A DNA stretch of 42,784 nt from a bacterium (GTDB lineage: Bacteria > Krumholzibacteriota > Krumholzibacteriia > LZORAL124-64-63). The notes under the pieces are model-generated. The model searched no databases, was not told the origin of the DNA, and was given only the letters and a program-made list of their open reading frames with translations. Each line of letters opens with the position of its first letter. The first letter of the stretch is position 1. This document shows positions 41,107 through 42,784 of this stretch, in pieces. A program made the translations under genes and the position numbers. The stretch lies in assembly GCA_024223715.1 (NCBI GenBank), contig JAAEOA010000436.1, positions 1-42,784 of the forward strand. The letters run 5' to 3'.

Positions 41107-42718
41107 TCAGGAAATTTCCACTTCGTTCAAATACTGGCGCTTGTTTTTGGGCAGTTCCAAAATTTGAGCCAGCAATTTAAGGTTTTCTTAGGTTCGGTTT
41201 TTGATTTGTTTGCAAAGAGATTCAGGTATGGGGTGGCTGAAATTTCCAGCCGCGCAACTTTCGGCCCAATTCGCATAACAGATTCCGCATTGGCGCAACG
41301 CCCAACAAGTTTCGCATTTCTGATGAACGGTTTTAAAAAAATCTTCTTTCAGTTTTTGCCCGCTTTCCGCCTGCAACCCTAAATCAATGTTTCCCAGATT
41401 TAAATAATCTCCCGTGCTTTCGCACGGTTGAAAGCGGCCATCAGTTGTGACATGAAGTTTTCGACCTCCTGGTTCGCAGTTGCCACCAGGAGTATAGGTT
41501 TTTGCCAGAGGGGCGCGGGATCGGTGATGGAGGCGGAACAGGGCGGGTTCGATCAAGGATTTGGTTACGAGACCAAGTTGGTCGCCCTGTCCGTTGGCAA
41601 TGGCGGCCAGATATTGTTCTTTAAAAGTTTTTAACTGGTTTCCCAAAACTTTTAATTCGTCTTCAGATGCGGGCCATTGTTGGCTTTGCAGGTTGGCAAA
41701 ATTCACACTCAGATTGAGTGGGTCCGTAATGCCGTTTTCCTTGAAGGGTGGGAAATTTGAGAAAAATCATCCAGGTACTGGAGGTTTGCTGGAGGCGCTA
41801 CGGTGCATATTTTGCTGAGACGATGGCAGGAAGATGGATCTTTTTTTAAGAGACTATTGATGGCCTTGACAATCGAATGATAACTGCCATTTCCTTTGGA
41901 GTCCAGACGCTGGCGATCGTGAATTTCTTCAGGTCCATCGAGGCTTATTTGCAGGTGCATTTTGTTATTTATGACTAATTCCATTACTTCGTTGGTCAGC
42001 AGGGTGGCGTTAGTATCGATAACCACGTGCGGTGGCTTTGAATTGTGGTGGTTGCGGTTATGATTTCGGACTTTTTCCATTACCTTTTTTATGATTTCAA
42101 ATTGCAACAGGGCTTCGCCGCCTTAAAATGAATTGTCGGTGGCTCGTCGGTAATGAAGTGTTTGAGGAAATAGTTTGTTGCTTTCAGAGCTGTTTCGAGG
42201 GGCATGTCTTTATTTCTGTGAGAGCGCACCCTATCCAGGTTGGCGCCGTGCATGCAGTAGGTGCAGCGCAGGTTGCAGTTTTCGGTTTGGGTTAGGATCA
42301 GGTGTTGCAGGTTTTTGGGGGCCGGTTTGTTGGGCGATGTTTGTGCTTTTGCTGGAACCTGGTTTTTTGTGAGAGCTTGGTTTTTTGTGAGAGCTTGGTT
42401 TTTTGTTAGAACCTGGTTATGGACTGGCGCCCGGTCTTGAATGGGGACCAGTTGAGGACGTTGGGTTTGGAATATATTGTCGGTTTTTTGACCTTCCTGA
42501 ATGCTAATTATGGCTTTGTTAATTTCTTCGGTTGTGAAATCAGCTGACAGAATTGAGGACGTATTTTTAGTTGTGATTTCATGATAAAGGGGAAGAACCG
42601 CAGCAAGAACTGGGTCGATGGCCAGGATTTCCCGAGTATTCAGGTCATAGAAATATTGGGTTTCATCGGATTTAAAAAGGTGACCTTGGATGGAAGCTTC
42701 TGAGGGTAGAATCTTCAA
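41107..42718 (-). pseudogene. Disrupted radical SAM/SPASM peptide maturase
   Basis: The reading frame begins at TTG 42718 (GAAGGTG upstream) and encodes a PqqD-like N-terminus (residues 8-75). A repetitive linker follows, then the radical SAM cluster motif CNLRCTYC (Cys 148, 152, 155). After IHF a one-base loss near 42123-42128 shifts the frame, and GGEALLQFE continues in the next one. A second one-base loss in the A5 tract at 41762-41766 shifts it again before SNFPPFKENG. A SPASM domain follows (CEPGGRKLHVTTDGRFQPC, CETCWALRQCGICYANW). A TAA at 41188 then interrupts the frame, yet 26 more codons of protein-like sequence follow to a TGA at 41107. Both frameshifts abut A/T runs, so assembly error is possible, but the added stop favours decay. 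A precursor gene would lie beyond the window. Confidence 0.85.
42361..42414 (-). repeat. Three tandem 18-bp repeats in the maturase linker
   Basis: Three 18-bp units (two identical, one with a few changes) encode LTKNQA-type six-residue repeats in the linker between the PqqD-like and radical SAM parts. Copy number may vary between strains. Confidence 0.8.
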
Positions 42719-42784
42719 TTTTTCACCTTCGGAGAATATTCAGGTTGTGTTTAAGCAAAAGCCGTTGATTTAATTATTAATATT

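Noticed and set aside
41091-41130. Hairpin (GAAGTGGA/TCCACTTC) after prkA paralogue 2
   Set aside because: The stem is short with a 16-nt loop, no T-tract follows on either strand, and it overlaps the coding remnant of the maturase.
41188-41190. Programmed stop read-through in the maturase
   Set aside because: No recoding signal is visible and two frameshifts already break the gene, so decay or sequence error is simpler.
1-42784. tRNA, rRNA, CRISPR array, insertion sequence or phage genes
   Set aside because: No cloverleaf, spaced direct-repeat array, transposase or phage motif was visible. A dedicated scan (tRNAscan-SE, CRISPR finder) would be needed to exclude weak cases.

Overview
The window (about 50% G+C by eye) is from a Gram-negative bacterium with an outer membrane. 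It encodes a beta-barrel porin, a lipobox lipoprotein, Sec signal peptides and a zinc importer. Three secreted proteins end in a FlgD-like Ig domain carrying the QNxPNPFNPxT motif. That tail, with 6-bladed beta-propeller and choice-of-anchor V type proteins, suggests a member of the FCB superphylum or a nearby uncultured lineage (Krumholzibacteriota, Latescibacterota, Eisenbacteria or similar). This placement is inference. No rRNA, tRNA, CRISPR array, phage module or insertion sequence was seen.

Layout. 1-1600 (minus): an ECF-type sigma factor followed by a membrane protein cut by the window edge, preceded by a tiny ORF and a hairpin plus T-tract that looks like an attenuator. 1604-2062: a yehS/DUF1456 gene. 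2085-4606 (minus): a tightly coupled three-gene unit made of a 73-residue Cys-containing peptide, an LpxL/HtrB-like acyltransferase with a C-terminal PqqD-like segment, and a membrane M50 peptidase. I read it as an unusual RiPP-like locus that may make an acylated peptide, and it is the best candidate here for an undescribed system. 4786-5649: DUF2797. 5743-10731 (plus): SpmA-SpmB fusion, family 2 glycosyltransferase, VanZ-like protein and a cytidylyltransferase/CDP-glycerol-transferase fusion, probably an envelope-glycan operon. 10774-17766: beta-propeller protein, MATE/ANKH-like transporter, histidine kinase, arfB, cupin and S9 peptidase.

17834-23080 (minus): a six-gene zinc-uptake operon (small His-rich membrane protein, AztD-like lipoprotein, His-rich outer-membrane barrel, ZnuA, ZnuC, ZnuB) whose junctions mostly overlap. 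Together these could carry zinc from the outer membrane to the cytoplasm. 23371-35256: large secreted proteins (an EndA-type nuclease, a cell-surface protein and a choice-of-anchor V-like protein with CxxCH), a GH99-like glycosidase, an EamA transporter, a chemoreceptor and a PrkA kinase. 35724-41072 (plus): DUF444 (YeaH), SpoVR and a second PrkA paralogue, the conserved starvation/stress kinase module. 41107-42718 (minus): a radical SAM/SPASM peptide maturase broken by two single-base frameshifts and an in-frame stop.

Most gene calls rest on motifs read by eye. Family assignments for the acyltransferase, the AztD-like protein and the ANKH-like transporter need profile searches. Start sites were often moved inward to a codon with a visible ribosome-binding site or tight coupling to the upstream gene.
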